IMG/VR virus record: IMGVR_UViG_3300042861_001069
Location: 1 to 27,024 of that record
Length of the DNA: 27,024 nucleotides
Strand: one strand, 5' to 3'
From: a virus
A program made the position numbers and the translations under genes. This document shows positions 6,020 to 12,855 of the stretch, piece after piece (the first letter of the stretch is position 1; every line of letters begins with the position of its first letter). The notes beneath the pieces are model-generated. The model worked only from the letters and a program-made list of their open reading frames with translations. It made no database searches and had not been told where the DNA came from.

Positions 6020-7054
6020 TTAAGGCCTAACAAAGCCTTGTTGAATCAGGCCAGCATTGTCGCAATTAAAGCACAGGCCTTCTCCTCTCAGGTTTAACTG
6101 CCTCGCCCAGATAGCCAAGCTCTGCTGATATCCATCAAGGAAGGTTGCCATAGCTCTCTCGGTGAACTCACGATTGCTTTGGGCGAAGTAGTTAGCCCTT
6201 GATGATGCGACCTTCTGCCAAAGTATCTGATAGCATAATAGATTCGCCCAGGCATCAAGCAGAAACTCTTTTTGCTGGCAGATGAATGAATCAAGGCTGC
6301 ACAATAATTGAGCATCAATGTATATTCCTGACTGACTGTTGTCCTGAGTCCAGCTGTCTCCGAACCCATAGCCTAGCGGAGCAGTAACCGGAAAGATGCT
6401 CCAGCCGTTGCGCCATAGGTAGGTGAATCTGGTGGCACATTCCAAGTCCATCTGATTCCAGCCCCAGTCAATGAAGAAGCCTGAAGTGGTGGGCAGGTTT
6501 GTGCAATCCATAGCCACCATGATGTTAATCTTATCGAAGTCAGAATAGAACTCATTATTGACAGGCAGATAGTTCATGCCCTCAACTAGGTCAGCAGTTC
6601 CTTGATCTAGCACCTTACCATCCTGAGTCTGGAAAATATACCAAGGCACTCCGGCAACAGCTGGCCCGGCATTGTAAACATAAATCTGCTTAACTCTTAG
6701 ACTTAGATACTTACTTCCCTGAACGCTGACAAATGCTCCCTTTAATATTGCCTCTGCCGGAACAGTTGTAATCTGCTGCCATTGCTGCACAAAGTTCTTG
6801 CTGGTCTGGAATAGCACCTGATCAAGCTGAGCCTCTGCTGATGTGAATAAGGCAGACTGAATGTCTCTCTTAATTCTCACATAGCTCACGGCCTGTGCTG
6901 AGTTCCACATGCCTACATAAGACACCTGCTCAGGAGTTGCAATCTTATCGAGCAGCTCCGAACTCATGCCCGGGTAGTCATTGATGTAGAGGCCAGACAG
7001 AGGTGCATCAGCAGTGCATCCTTTTAGTCCAATGTAATCTTCGAGGCAATTCAT
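6020..7054 (-). CDS. Bacteroidota-phage virion-type protein (SGLYINDYPG family), function unknown
   Basis: The 344-residue product begins MNCLEDYIGLKGCTADAPLS followed by GLYINDYPGM. I know this N-terminal layout from many uncharacterised proteins of Bacteroidota phages. The body is rich in beta-type segments and aromatics (VPWYIFQTQDGKVLDQGTAD, FFIDWGWNQMDLECATRF), and the C-terminal third is helical with a late Cys pair (CFNC). The N-terminal half has a likely structural fold; no enzyme motif is seen. Size is in the range of a capsid or tail protein, but I cannot say which. It converges with the PAPS-reductase-like gene with only 5 bases between stops. A -7-like TAACTTTG stands four bases before its ATG. 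Confidence 0.6.
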   Translation of the reverse strand: MNCLEDYIGLKGCTADAPLSGLYINDYPGMSSELLDKIATPEQVSYVGMWNSAQAVSYVRIKRDIQSALFTSAEAQLDQVLFQTSKNFVQQWQQITTVPAEAILKGAFVSVQGSKYLSLRVKQIYVYNAGPAVAGVPWYIFQTQDGKVLDQGTADLVEGMNYLPVNNEFYSDFDKINIMVAMDCTNLPTTSGFFIDWGWNQMDLECATRFTYLWRNGWSIFPVTAPLGYGFGDSWTQDNSQSGIYIDAQLLCSLDSFICQQKEFLLDAWANLLCYQILWQKVASSRANYFAQSNREFTERAMATFLDGYQQSLAIWARQLNLRGEGLCFNCDNAGLIQQGFVRP

Positions 7055-7058
7055 TTTA

Positions 7059-7066
7059 CAAAGTTA
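7059..7066 (-). promoter_or_regulatory. TAnnTTTG element ahead of the 344-residue virion gene
   Basis: TAACTTTG on the minus strand is a perfect match to the Bacteroidota -7 consensus and ends four bases before the ATG at 7054. If it is a promoter, transcription would begin at or beside the start codon, giving a leaderless message. It overlaps the stop of the upstream holin-like gene. No -33 element was found. Confidence 0.3.
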
Positions 7067-7297
7067 AACATTATCAGCACTCCCAATATTAGGTGCTGTA
7101 ATCCTAAATATCTTATTAGTTAAGGCTACCCATGCGGACAGAACCTGACCCAAAATAAACATCAGGACAGAGTCTGAGGTTTCTACTTTTTCGATTTTAT
7201 AGAGCCAGCCCACTCCACCAAGGAGGCCAACAAGCACAATAGAGGTGCAGGTGTAGGCATAGACCTGCATGCGCTTACTGAATAGTGCATGACTCAC
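7064..7297 (-). CDS. Holin candidate, two-span membrane protein
   Basis: The product has two hydrophobic segments: about residues 14-33 (AYTCTSIVLVGLLGGVGWLY) and 43-64 (SVLMFILGQVLSAWVALTNK), joined by a short charged turn (KIEKVETSD). That is a class II/III-like holin layout. The start chosen is GTG 7297, which overlaps the upstream TGA by four bases (GTGA) and gives 77 residues; ATG 7270 would give 68. An ATG at 7387 reads the upstream gene out of frame and is rejected. It sits two genes from the endolysin, which supports a lysis role. Other small membrane proteins could look alike. Confidence 0.55.
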   Translation of the reverse strand: MSHALFSKRMQVYAYTCTSIVLVGLLGGVGWLYKIEKVETSDSVLMFILGQVLSAWVALTNKIFRITAPNIGSADNV

Positions 7298-7614
7298 ATG
7301 CCGGGAATAAGGCTTTTCAGAAGCCCTCCCACGAACTTGCCCCTTCTCTCTGCCCTGTCCTGCTTGATGCTCTTGTTCTGCTGGCATGAATCGAGATAAA
7401 TGACTGACTTACCTAGGCCTTTGATTTGGATTTTCAGGCTATCAACAGATTCAATCATCCTGTTCTGCCTGATGTTGCTATTTGTCAGCCTCTCCTGATT
7501 CATGGCTATCAGATTGTCAATCTTATTGTGGTTTACATTAGTAACATAAACATCACCACCGATGTATATGACAACCACTGCAAGAATAAGTGCGAACTCC
7601 TTTGATATGCTCAT
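7294..7614 (-). CDS. Membrane-anchored coiled-coil protein, spanin-like layout
   Basis: The 106-residue product has one N-terminal hydrophobic segment (FALILAVVVIYIGGDVY, about residues 7-23), then a polar helix with heptad spacing (residues 28-70), then a basic tail ending in LKSLIPGM. An inner-membrane anchor with a periplasmic coiled coil resembles an inner-membrane spanin, and the gene lies between the endolysin and the holin candidate. No lipoprotein partner was found, so the spanin idea is only a suggestion. Junctions are ATGA upstream and GTGA downstream. Confidence 0.5.
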   Translation of the reverse strand: MSISKEFALILAVVVIYIGGDVYVTNVNHNKIDNLIAMNQERLTNSNIRQNRMIESVDSLKIQIKGLGKSVIYLDSCQQNKSIKQDRAERRGKFVGGLLKSLIPGM

Positions 7615-7904
7615 CTGAATAGGTTTTTAAATTTCTGAAATAGCTTCTGGTAGCCTGTCATCTTAACCAGCTCAAGGCTATCATCATAGTATAGCACCGT
7701 TTCCATCATGCCCTTGTGCATGTCAATGGTCATCCGGTAAAGCCGATACAACAGAATGATTGACCATCCGTGATGGTAGAGCCATTCCTCTCCTGGATTG
7801 TAAAAGTGCGGCTCTGGGTTAGCCATTTTAGTCAGTATAATAGCTCCGTAGGCAGGAGTATCATAAATAAATTTAACTAGCTCCTCCCTTAATTCGTGAG
7901 TCAT
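7611..7904 (-). CDS. Hypothetical protein in the lysis region (97 aa)
   Basis: The product begins MTHELREELVKFIYDTPAYG and is rich in Tyr, Leu and Met, with a central stretch (GWSIILLYRLYRMTIDMHKG) that is amphipathic. It ends with basic residues (FQKFKNLFR). I do not recognise a family. It starts four bases after the endolysin stop and overlaps the next start as ATGA, so it is part of the lysis gene group by position. Confidence 0.5.
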   Translation of the reverse strand: MTHELREELVKFIYDTPAYGAIILTKMANPEPHFYNPGEEWLYHHGWSIILLYRLYRMTIDMHKGMMETVLYYDDSLELVKMTGYQKLFQKFKNLFR

Positions 7905-7908
7905 AATA

Positions 7909-8274
7909 TTAGTAAGTCCAGATGACCTTCGCAGGCTTGGTTGGATCGCAGTCAGCGTGAATAAATGTGCTGCTCACTCCAATTCTATTGATACCGGACT
8001 TCAGCAGGCTGTCAATTATCACAAATCGCTTATCGCCATCTGTGCAATGAATATCAGCTGCCCATCCCTGACAGTGGCTGCTTCCCTTTACTCCCTTCAC
8101 TTTAGCATTATGAGCCTCTGTCCGATAGCCTGAGTTAATTTTAAAAGGCACTCCGGCAATGGCTCTGGCATTATCCAGCATCTGAATAAACTTAGGCTGC
8201 ATCTTAGCTCCTGAACCAGGAGCATCAGGGGAATCAAACTCTGTTATTTTAAAATGCTTAAGCGGGAATTGCAT
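7909..8274 (-). CDS. Peptidase M15-type endolysin
   Basis: The 121-residue product matches the short M15 (D-Ala-D-Ala carboxypeptidase-like, M15_3) peptidases used by many phages to cut peptidoglycan cross-links. The pattern is a helix at 25-45, INSGYRTEAHNAKVKGVKGS (46-65), the first zinc ligands His67 and Asp74 in SSHCQGWAADIHC (65-77), and the third ligand His106 in FIHADCD (104-110). No signal peptide is present, so it probably needs the holin to reach the cell wall. It starts at ATG 8274, with TAACTTTA (one base off TAnnTTTG) just before it. The family call is firm. Confidence 0.88.
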   Translation of the reverse strand: MQFPLKHFKITEFDSPDAPGSGAKMQPKFIQMLDNARAIAGVPFKINSGYRTEAHNAKVKGVKGSSHCQGWAADIHCTDGDKRFVIIDSLLKSGINRIGVSSTFIHADCDPTKPAKVIWTY

Positions 8275-8283
8275 GCTGTAAAG

Positions 8284-8517
8284 TTACTTGATGCGAGTGA
8301 ATTTTTTAGCTGCACTTTTCACGGACTTTTTGCCCACACAGCCCCAAGCCTTTCGGCTTAAATCATTGGCACATGGTGGCTTTGCGCACTTCTTAATGCC
8401 TGATGACCTTGCACAATAGTTGTCACCTTTTGGAGTTCCAGGAGCGATGGAGTAGCCCTTAGCCCCGAAGCTGACTGTCTTGCCATTGACTTTGGTTTTA
8501 AACTTCTTGTCCGCCAT
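8284..8517 (-). CDS. Small Cys/Lys-rich phage protein (77 aa)
   Basis: The product contains VSFGAKGYSIAPGTPKGDNY followed by CARSSGI and later DLSRKAWGCVGKKS. I know this pattern ('GAKGY.IAPGT.KGD.YCARS.GI ... LSR..W.C.GKKS') from small proteins of many phages, and they have no known function. It is strongly basic, with four cysteines spaced so that they could bind a metal, suggesting nucleic-acid binding. Its ATG overlaps the TAA of the upstream 41-codon gene (TAATG). Confidence 0.7.
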   Translation of the reverse strand: MADKKFKTKVNGKTVSFGAKGYSIAPGTPKGDNYCARSSGIKKCAKPPCANDLSRKAWGCVGKKSVKSAAKKFTRIK

Positions 8518-8642
8518 TATCTTCCTTGTCCTTTATATTTCTTCTGATTTCCTGCCTTTGGGCCTGAGGTCTTACTGTGCTTGCCCTCTCTTCTCTTCCC
8601 GAAACTGATTTTAACTGATGACTCTTTGGATGCCTTTTTCAT
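8517..8642 (-). CDS. Tiny basic protein (41 aa)
   Basis: A 41-codon frame runs from ATG 8642 to TAA 8519-8517, which overlaps the next ATG (TAATG). It encodes a Lys/Arg/Ser-rich peptide containing VKISFGKRREGKHSK and a Gly-Lys end (KKYKGQGR), similar in style to the gene after it ('SFG.K'). Coupled junction, absence of stops and a shared motif support translation. It could bind nucleic acid as a small basic protein; nothing more can be said. Its start faces the divergent nuclease gene at 8692. Confidence 0.6.
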   Translation of the reverse strand: MKKASKESSVKISFGKRREGKHSKTSGPKAGNQKKYKGQGR

Positions 8643-8667
8643 AGGGTAAATATCTTAATTATTGAGT

Positions 8668-8675
8668 TACTTTTG
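8668..8675 (+). promoter_or_regulatory. Bacteroidota -7-like element for the nuclease gene
   Basis: TACTTTTG matches TAnnTTTG and ends 16 bases before the TTG start chosen for the downstream nuclease. The same spacing is seen at the 25860 and 23219 starts. It lies within a small palindrome, TTAC-N4-GTAA (8667-8678), which might be an operator. No -33 element is clear. Confidence 0.4.
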
Positions 8676-8691
8676 TAATTCCTTATGCGAG

Positions 8692-9192
8692 TTGAAGATA
8701 ACTATCACAGAGCCAGAACTCAAGTTTCTCAAGTTGCTGGCAACAGGCAGGCATATTCTTAAGGATCAAGATAAACCAAATAGAAGAGATTTTATTTGGG
8801 GAAATTCCAATGAAAGGAGAGACCTAATTGGAGTAATGGGTGAATATGCCGTAAGCAAGGCATTAAAACTACCTATGGATATGAGCTTTGGATTAAAAGG
8901 AGATGGAGGCACAGACTTAATCATGGGCGAGTATGACATACAAGTTAAATCCACAAAGTATAAGACAGGCAGGCTAGTCTTCAACAATCGAAAAGAGATT
9001 GGAGCTGATGTGTTCATCTTATGCTGGGTAAATGAGGAGGCAATGCAGGTTTCCATTTTAGGATACATCAGAAAGCAATCAATCGAAGATTGTCTGATTG
9101 AGATGAACCTGGGTCATGGCAAGAGGTTAGTTGTGGAGCAGAAGTTCTTAAAACCAATCAGCTTGCTGACTGCCTATCTGAGCAAGTTGTAA
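8692..9192 (+). CDS. PD-(D/E)XK-type nuclease
   Basis: From TTG 8692 the 166-residue product starts MKITITEPELKFLKLLATGR. Its core fits the restriction-like nuclease fold: Glu51 in RDLIGVMGEYAVSKAL (43-58), Asp75 in GGTDLI (72-77), and the IQVK motif with Gln84 and Lys86 in YDIQVKST (81-88). The order E ... D ... QxK is the catalytic set of PD-(D/E)XK enzymes, with Gln replacing the usual Glu, as happens in several subfamilies. The open frame reaches back to TTG 8662, which lies upstream of the -7 element; the 8692 start agrees with the spacing found elsewhere. It stands alone on the plus strand inside the minus-strand operon. Restriction, repair or homing roles are all possible. Confidence 0.65.
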   Translation: MKITITEPELKFLKLLATGRHILKDQDKPNRRDFIWGNSNERRDLIGVMGEYAVSKALKLPMDMSFGLKGDGGTDLIMGEYDIQVKSTKYKTGRLVFNNRKEIGADVFILCWVNEEAMQVSILGYIRKQSIEDCLIEMNLGHGKRLVVEQKFLKPISLLTAYLSKL

Positions 9193-9215
9193 ATAATCCT
9201 TACAGGTTGTAATAA

Positions 9216-9250
9216 CCTTGAACCACTTTCAGAACCACCTTGAACCACTT
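9216..9250. repeat. Three phased GAACCAC repeats at a convergent gene end
   Basis: CCTTGAACCACTT occurs twice (9216-9228 and 9238-9250), and the core GAACCAC occurs three times at 9220, 9232 and 9242, spaced 12 and 10 bases, about one helical turn. Just upstream, AGGTT-GTAAT-AACCT (9203-9217) can form a five-pair hairpin. The block fills the gap between the nuclease stop and the MuF stop (9249-9251), the convergence point of two transcripts. It may be a protein-binding or termination site. Confidence 0.55.
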
Positions 9251-10115
9251 ACCTTATCCCTGCTCTGCCTTTCTCCTTGGCTGACTCATACTGCTCTTTA
9301 GCAACAGGCCAGAGCTGATGGCGGCAGTTGTAGCCTCCACGATAGCTGAATATAGTAGTGCTGTTAGTGCCAGCCATGCGTCCCTGCCAGCCTTTAAGGT
9401 TAGGCCACTTCTGGACTTCTTCCTTAGTGAAGAACCTGCCTGCCCTAGCCACACAGAATGGCCTTGAGTCCTGAATTAATGTGCCTTGATATAGGTAAAA
9501 CTCAACATCAAGGTCTTCAGCTATGGTTTGGATGTACTCAGCGTTAAAGGTCATCACTGAGTCATTGGTAGTCTGCTTGATGTATCGCTCAAGAAATGCT
9601 TTCTCTGTGTCAGTTCCCTCAATGAACTTCCTTAAGGTTTTATTCAGCTCAGACCTTGTGCCAATCCCTGCAATGTTGTCCTTCAGTACCTCCTGAATAG
9701 CAGTTCCAAAGTTGTTTCTGATGCCTGCTCCTAGGAGTGCATCCTTGGTTGTGGCTATATTGGTCTCCAGGATTGCCTTGTAAAGCTCGGTCTTAGGCTT
9801 AAAGTCATCAATTATGAGACTGATGTAATCATTTGATAGCTTGGCAAGCTGGTCAAACCCGGCAACTACTTCAGCCACTTGTGCCTGATATAGGCTATTA
9901 TTAACAATCGTATCTGAGATGTCCTTCTTGAGCTTAATCATCTCCTTTAATGACTTCGCCCTATCCTTGGCATCTAGGTTGAGATTGCCAGCTAGGTCAA
10001 TCACCTGATTGGATAGCTTTTCAAAGACTTTAGGAAGCGCATCATCCATGCGCCTCTCAATAGCCATCTGAAGCTCCTGAATCTTCTTGATTAACTCAAG
10101 CTGCTTGTCGGTCAT
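9249..10115 (-). CDS. MuF-like minor head protein
   Basis: The 288-residue product has a long helical N-terminal part (about 1-200). Its C-terminal domain matches the Mu gpF / SPP1 gp7 pattern: DSRPFCVARAGRFFTKEEVQ (about 218-237), then KGWQGRMAG, and finally FSYRGGYNCRHQLWPVAKEQ (255-274), the 'GG..CRH...P' ending of the family. MuF proteins sit at the portal and are packaged into the head, often with a role in DNA delivery. It starts at ATG 10115 in an ATGA overlap with the portal gene, the usual portal-MuF pairing. Confidence 0.8.
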   Translation of the reverse strand: MTDKQLELIKKIQELQMAIERRMDDALPKVFEKLSNQVIDLAGNLNLDAKDRAKSLKEMIKLKKDISDTIVNNSLYQAQVAEVVAGFDQLAKLSNDYISLIIDDFKPKTELYKAILETNIATTKDALLGAGIRNNFGTAIQEVLKDNIAGIGTRSELNKTLRKFIEGTDTEKAFLERYIKQTTNDSVMTFNAEYIQTIAEDLDVEFYLYQGTLIQDSRPFCVARAGRFFTKEEVQKWPNLKGWQGRMAGTNSTTIFSYRGGYNCRHQLWPVAKEQYESAKEKGRAGIR

Positions 10116-11950
10116 ACTTGGTCATCTGGACTTGACGTGTCCTCAACATCATCCATTAAAGGCACTAATCCAGATTGAATCTCTGACATCTTAATTGCTG
10201 CTAGAGCATACACATCAGCTCTCTGCTGCTGCACGGGCTTATCATACCATCCGGCATCTTCATCAACTTTCTGCATGACAAATGCCGCTAGGTTGGCACT
10301 CAGGATGTAATCTAATTGAGTGCAGCCATTGCTTGCCAGCAGGACAGTCTTTTCATCTGTACTCTTGAATGGCAGTGGATCAAGCTGACTTAGTATCTTC
10401 AGATATGTTTTCTGAATGCTGTTCTCGCCATAGAGCTTTTCAACATAGTCTTTTTCAATGCCTGCTGTGATAAGTGGGTTAAACTTATTGGTCATTGCCT
10501 TAGATAGCTGCTCAGCTACCATGTCGGCAGTCATCACATCATAGTCAGTAGGCACAGTAATCTGAGGCAGAGCAGCCATCACTTTGTCGCTGTCCATCAG
10601 AGAAGAGCCAAACAGCGAATTGTAACGCTGATACATGATGTAATAGCAGACCTTGCGATAAACCTGAGCCAGATGCACAGTCACAGAGAAGCAGAAGGTG
10701 TTTAGCTCTTTGCGGTCATACTCCTTGGCTATGCCTGATTGAGCTGCCGGAATCTGCCCTAGTAACTCAAGGCCAATGGCTTTGAATCCTTGAAACTCCT
10801 TCTGAAGAATGTCCTCCTGGAATAACTTAACAGTTTCAGTTGGCCTCTCAATGTAGCCAGCTGGAGGCACAGGCGGCACAAGTGGGTTAGGATTGACAGC
10901 ACTCACTCTGTCAATATTGATTTCCATCAGGCCAAATGGTGAGCTTGATGCTCTTCCAGAGCCTTGACAATCATTACAGCCTATCTTCTCATCCTTCCTA
11001 TTTGTCCTAATTCCTGTGCCATTGCAGGTCTTGCATGGTGACATCTTCAATGCCCACTTCTGTGGAAGGGCATGAGTGGCCCACAATATATTCAAGTCAT
11101 CAGTCCTGAATAGGACTTCATTCCATGCCGGGAGGCAAGGAGCAAGGACTGAGTCATAGACTAACTGACCATCTTCTTCTTCATAGATAATATTGCCAAC
11201 CTTACAGGCAGGCAGGTAGCTGAACTCGTAAGGCAGGATGAACACCTGAAAAGGCTGGTCATAGGTGTACTGATTGACCTGCCGGAACAGCATAAGCCCT
11301 TGAGTAGTGAAGCAGAGAAACTGATCCCACTTCTTGCGGTTCATGTCCTTGTAATCCTCGGTCTTAGTGATGACATAGTCCTCACCTTCCCAAATTAAAT
11401 CTTCAGATTCAATGATGTGAGGGTAAGGCTTTGACCAGTCTAGGGTAGTGACCTGAGATGGATTCTTAACGAACTCATCATAGTCTGGCACAGTAATTAC
11501 AACGGCATTACTGTCCTTCAGATAAGTCTTAAGAAACACATTGAAAAGCCACTTCTCCAGGCTTCCTGTTTTTGGCAGTTCATACTCAACATAATTCTTG
11601 AGCGTGTTGTCCATCAGGCCTATGCGTTCAGCAATGCCTGTCTTTTTAAAGTCAGATTCAAATGTGATTTTAAAATCATCAGCTTGCTGAATCTTTTGGA
11701 GGAAAGTAAAGACTCTCCCGGTGGCAGTTGTTGTAGGAGCTTGCCATCTGCGCCTCCTGTACTCCTTCATCCATGGCTCTTCGCTCGGATGCTGAGTAAC
11801 CAAGAGTTTTTCGGGGTACTCATTCTCAAAGTGGTACTCAAGCTCTTCAGCTTTTTCCCTAGCCTCCTCAATATAGTCGTGCCTGCCTTCTCTGATTTTC
11901 TGATCCAGCAACTTTGACAATAAGACCCCGATTAACTCTTCCATGCTCAT
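10112..11950 (-). CDS. Portal-like protein with DnaJ-type zinc-finger insertion
   Basis: The 612-residue product is the best candidate for the portal: right size, directly before MuF, an N-terminal helical part, a beta-rich middle, and the segment QSGIAKEYDRKELN (404-417), similar to the 'SG.A..yd...l' segment of siphophage portals (DUF4055-like). Unusually, residues 306-332 hold two CxxCxGxG units, CKTCNGTG (306-313) and CNDCQGSG (325-332), as in the DnaJ cysteine-rich domain, enough to bind one zinc. The region around the insertion follows a conserved-looking segment, WATHALPQKWALKMSPCK. The portal makes the dodecameric ring through which DNA enters the head. It starts one base after the previous stop. 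Confidence 0.72.
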   Translation of the reverse strand: MSMEELIGVLLSKLLDQKIREGRHDYIEEAREKAEELEYHFENEYPEKLLVTQHPSEEPWMKEYRRRRWQAPTTTATGRVFTFLQKIQQADDFKITFESDFKKTGIAERIGLMDNTLKNYVEYELPKTGSLEKWLFNVFLKTYLKDSNAVVITVPDYDEFVKNPSQVTTLDWSKPYPHIIESEDLIWEGEDYVITKTEDYKDMNRKKWDQFLCFTTQGLMLFRQVNQYTYDQPFQVFILPYEFSYLPACKVGNIIYEEEDGQLVYDSVLAPCLPAWNEVLFRTDDLNILWATHALPQKWALKMSPCKTCNGTGIRTNRKDEKIGCNDCQGSGRASSSPFGLMEINIDRVSAVNPNPLVPPVPPAGYIERPTETVKLFQEDILQKEFQGFKAIGLELLGQIPAAQSGIAKEYDRKELNTFCFSVTVHLAQVYRKVCYYIMYQRYNSLFGSSLMDSDKVMAALPQITVPTDYDVMTADMVAEQLSKAMTNKFNPLITAGIEKDYVEKLYGENSIQKTYLKILSQLDPLPFKSTDEKTVLLASNGCTQLDYILSANLAAFVMQKVDEDAGWYDKPVQQQRADVYALAAIKMSEIQSGLVPLMDDVEDTSSPDDQV

Positions 11951-11951
11951 T

Positions 11952-12851
11952 TTAAACTACTTCTGGGCAATCAACATTCAATGTGATGGTCTCCTGACCG
12001 AAAACACATCCGTACTCATTGGTAACAGTTACAAGGAAAATGTAAGTACCAATGAAACTAACAGGATTCCAGGTAATCACACCTGTGGCAGCATCAATCA
12101 CAAGACCAATCTCAGTGATGTCATCACTTCCAGCAGCTTGCTCGATTGTCCATACTTGCTCAGGCGCACCAGAGATAGCACCGATGTTTAGAACAGCTGA
12201 AAAAGTAACAGTCTGTGGGTCTGTGCAGGCACTTGTAATGGTGTTGCCAACATAGGTGCTACCTGAACCTCCGGTATAGCTGATGATGTAGTACAGGCCT
12301 TCTAAGAAGCTGTCTGTATCAAACTCATAAGGCAATGAATTGACCTTAGAAACCCAGTTCACAGTAACTTCAGCCATCTGGTAGGTGTTCAGGTCAGCAG
12401 TAATCACAGGATCACCGATAACTGTCACATAGTAGCCTGATGCATCCCAGATGCGGCCCGGAGTGAAGTAGTAAAAGTCATAGTTCTGAGATGAGCCAAG
12501 AATGTCATTATAGAACTCAACATTGCTCTGAACTACACCCTGCATGTCCTGATAGGTCAGTGTGTGAGTCTTGGCAAGAGCCTTAGTGTTCTGCATGCCT
12601 CGGCCAGCAGTTGTTGCTGTCTCAGGCTTAGGCTTTTCACCGGATGTGTTGAACACTAGGTAAGCCTCACCATGTAGGTAGCGGTCATAAAGAGCAGCAA
12701 TCCAAAGGTCAGCAGTGGATTTCTCTTGGGCGGTCAAGGCATCTGACTTACGCACATAAGCCACAGCCACAATCTTATTCTGAAACTCTGGGTCGCAGAG
12801 GAAGTTCTGATAGCACCCAACATCGGGGCAAGTCAGCGAAAATATTGACAT
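11952..12851 (-). CDS. Virion protein with C-terminal Ig-like domain, possible tail tube
   Basis: The 299-residue product has an N-terminal region (1-200) with RKSDALTAQEKS, FYNDILGSSQNYDFYYFTPG and IWDASGYYVTVIGDPV. That layout is seen in structural proteins of Bacteroidota phages and is plausible for a tail tube subunit. Residues from about 205 form a separate beta-sandwich: VIDAATGVITWNPVSFIGTY followed by IFLVTVTNEYGCVFGQETIT is the pattern of cadherin/He_PIG Ig-like domains, which decorate many tail tubes and capsids and can bind carbohydrates. It lies between the 863-residue protein and the portal gene. The Ig-like call is good; the tube call is only likely. Confidence 0.55.
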   Translation of the reverse strand: MSIFSLTCPDVGCYQNFLCDPEFQNKIVAVAYVRKSDALTAQEKSTADLWIAALYDRYLHGEAYLVFNTSGEKPKPETATTAGRGMQNTKALAKTHTLTYQDMQGVVQSNVEFYNDILGSSQNYDFYYFTPGRIWDASGYYVTVIGDPVITADLNTYQMAEVTVNWVSKVNSLPYEFDTDSFLEGLYYIISYTGGSGSTYVGNTITSACTDPQTVTFSAVLNIGAISGAPEQVWTIEQAAGSDDITEIGLVIDAATGVITWNPVSFIGTYIFLVTVTNEYGCVFGQETITLNVDCPEVV

Positions 12852-12855
12852 AATT

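Noticed and set aside
6015-6050. Hairpin at the convergent end of the PAPS-like and virion genes as a terminator
   Set aside because: Only a five-pair AAGGC/GCCTT stem with a long loop and no T-run, partly within coding sequence.
7298-7387. ATG start for the holin candidate giving 107 residues
   Set aside because: The added Gly/Arg/Gln-rich part reads the upstream coiled-coil gene out of frame; the GTGA overlap start is normal for this genome.
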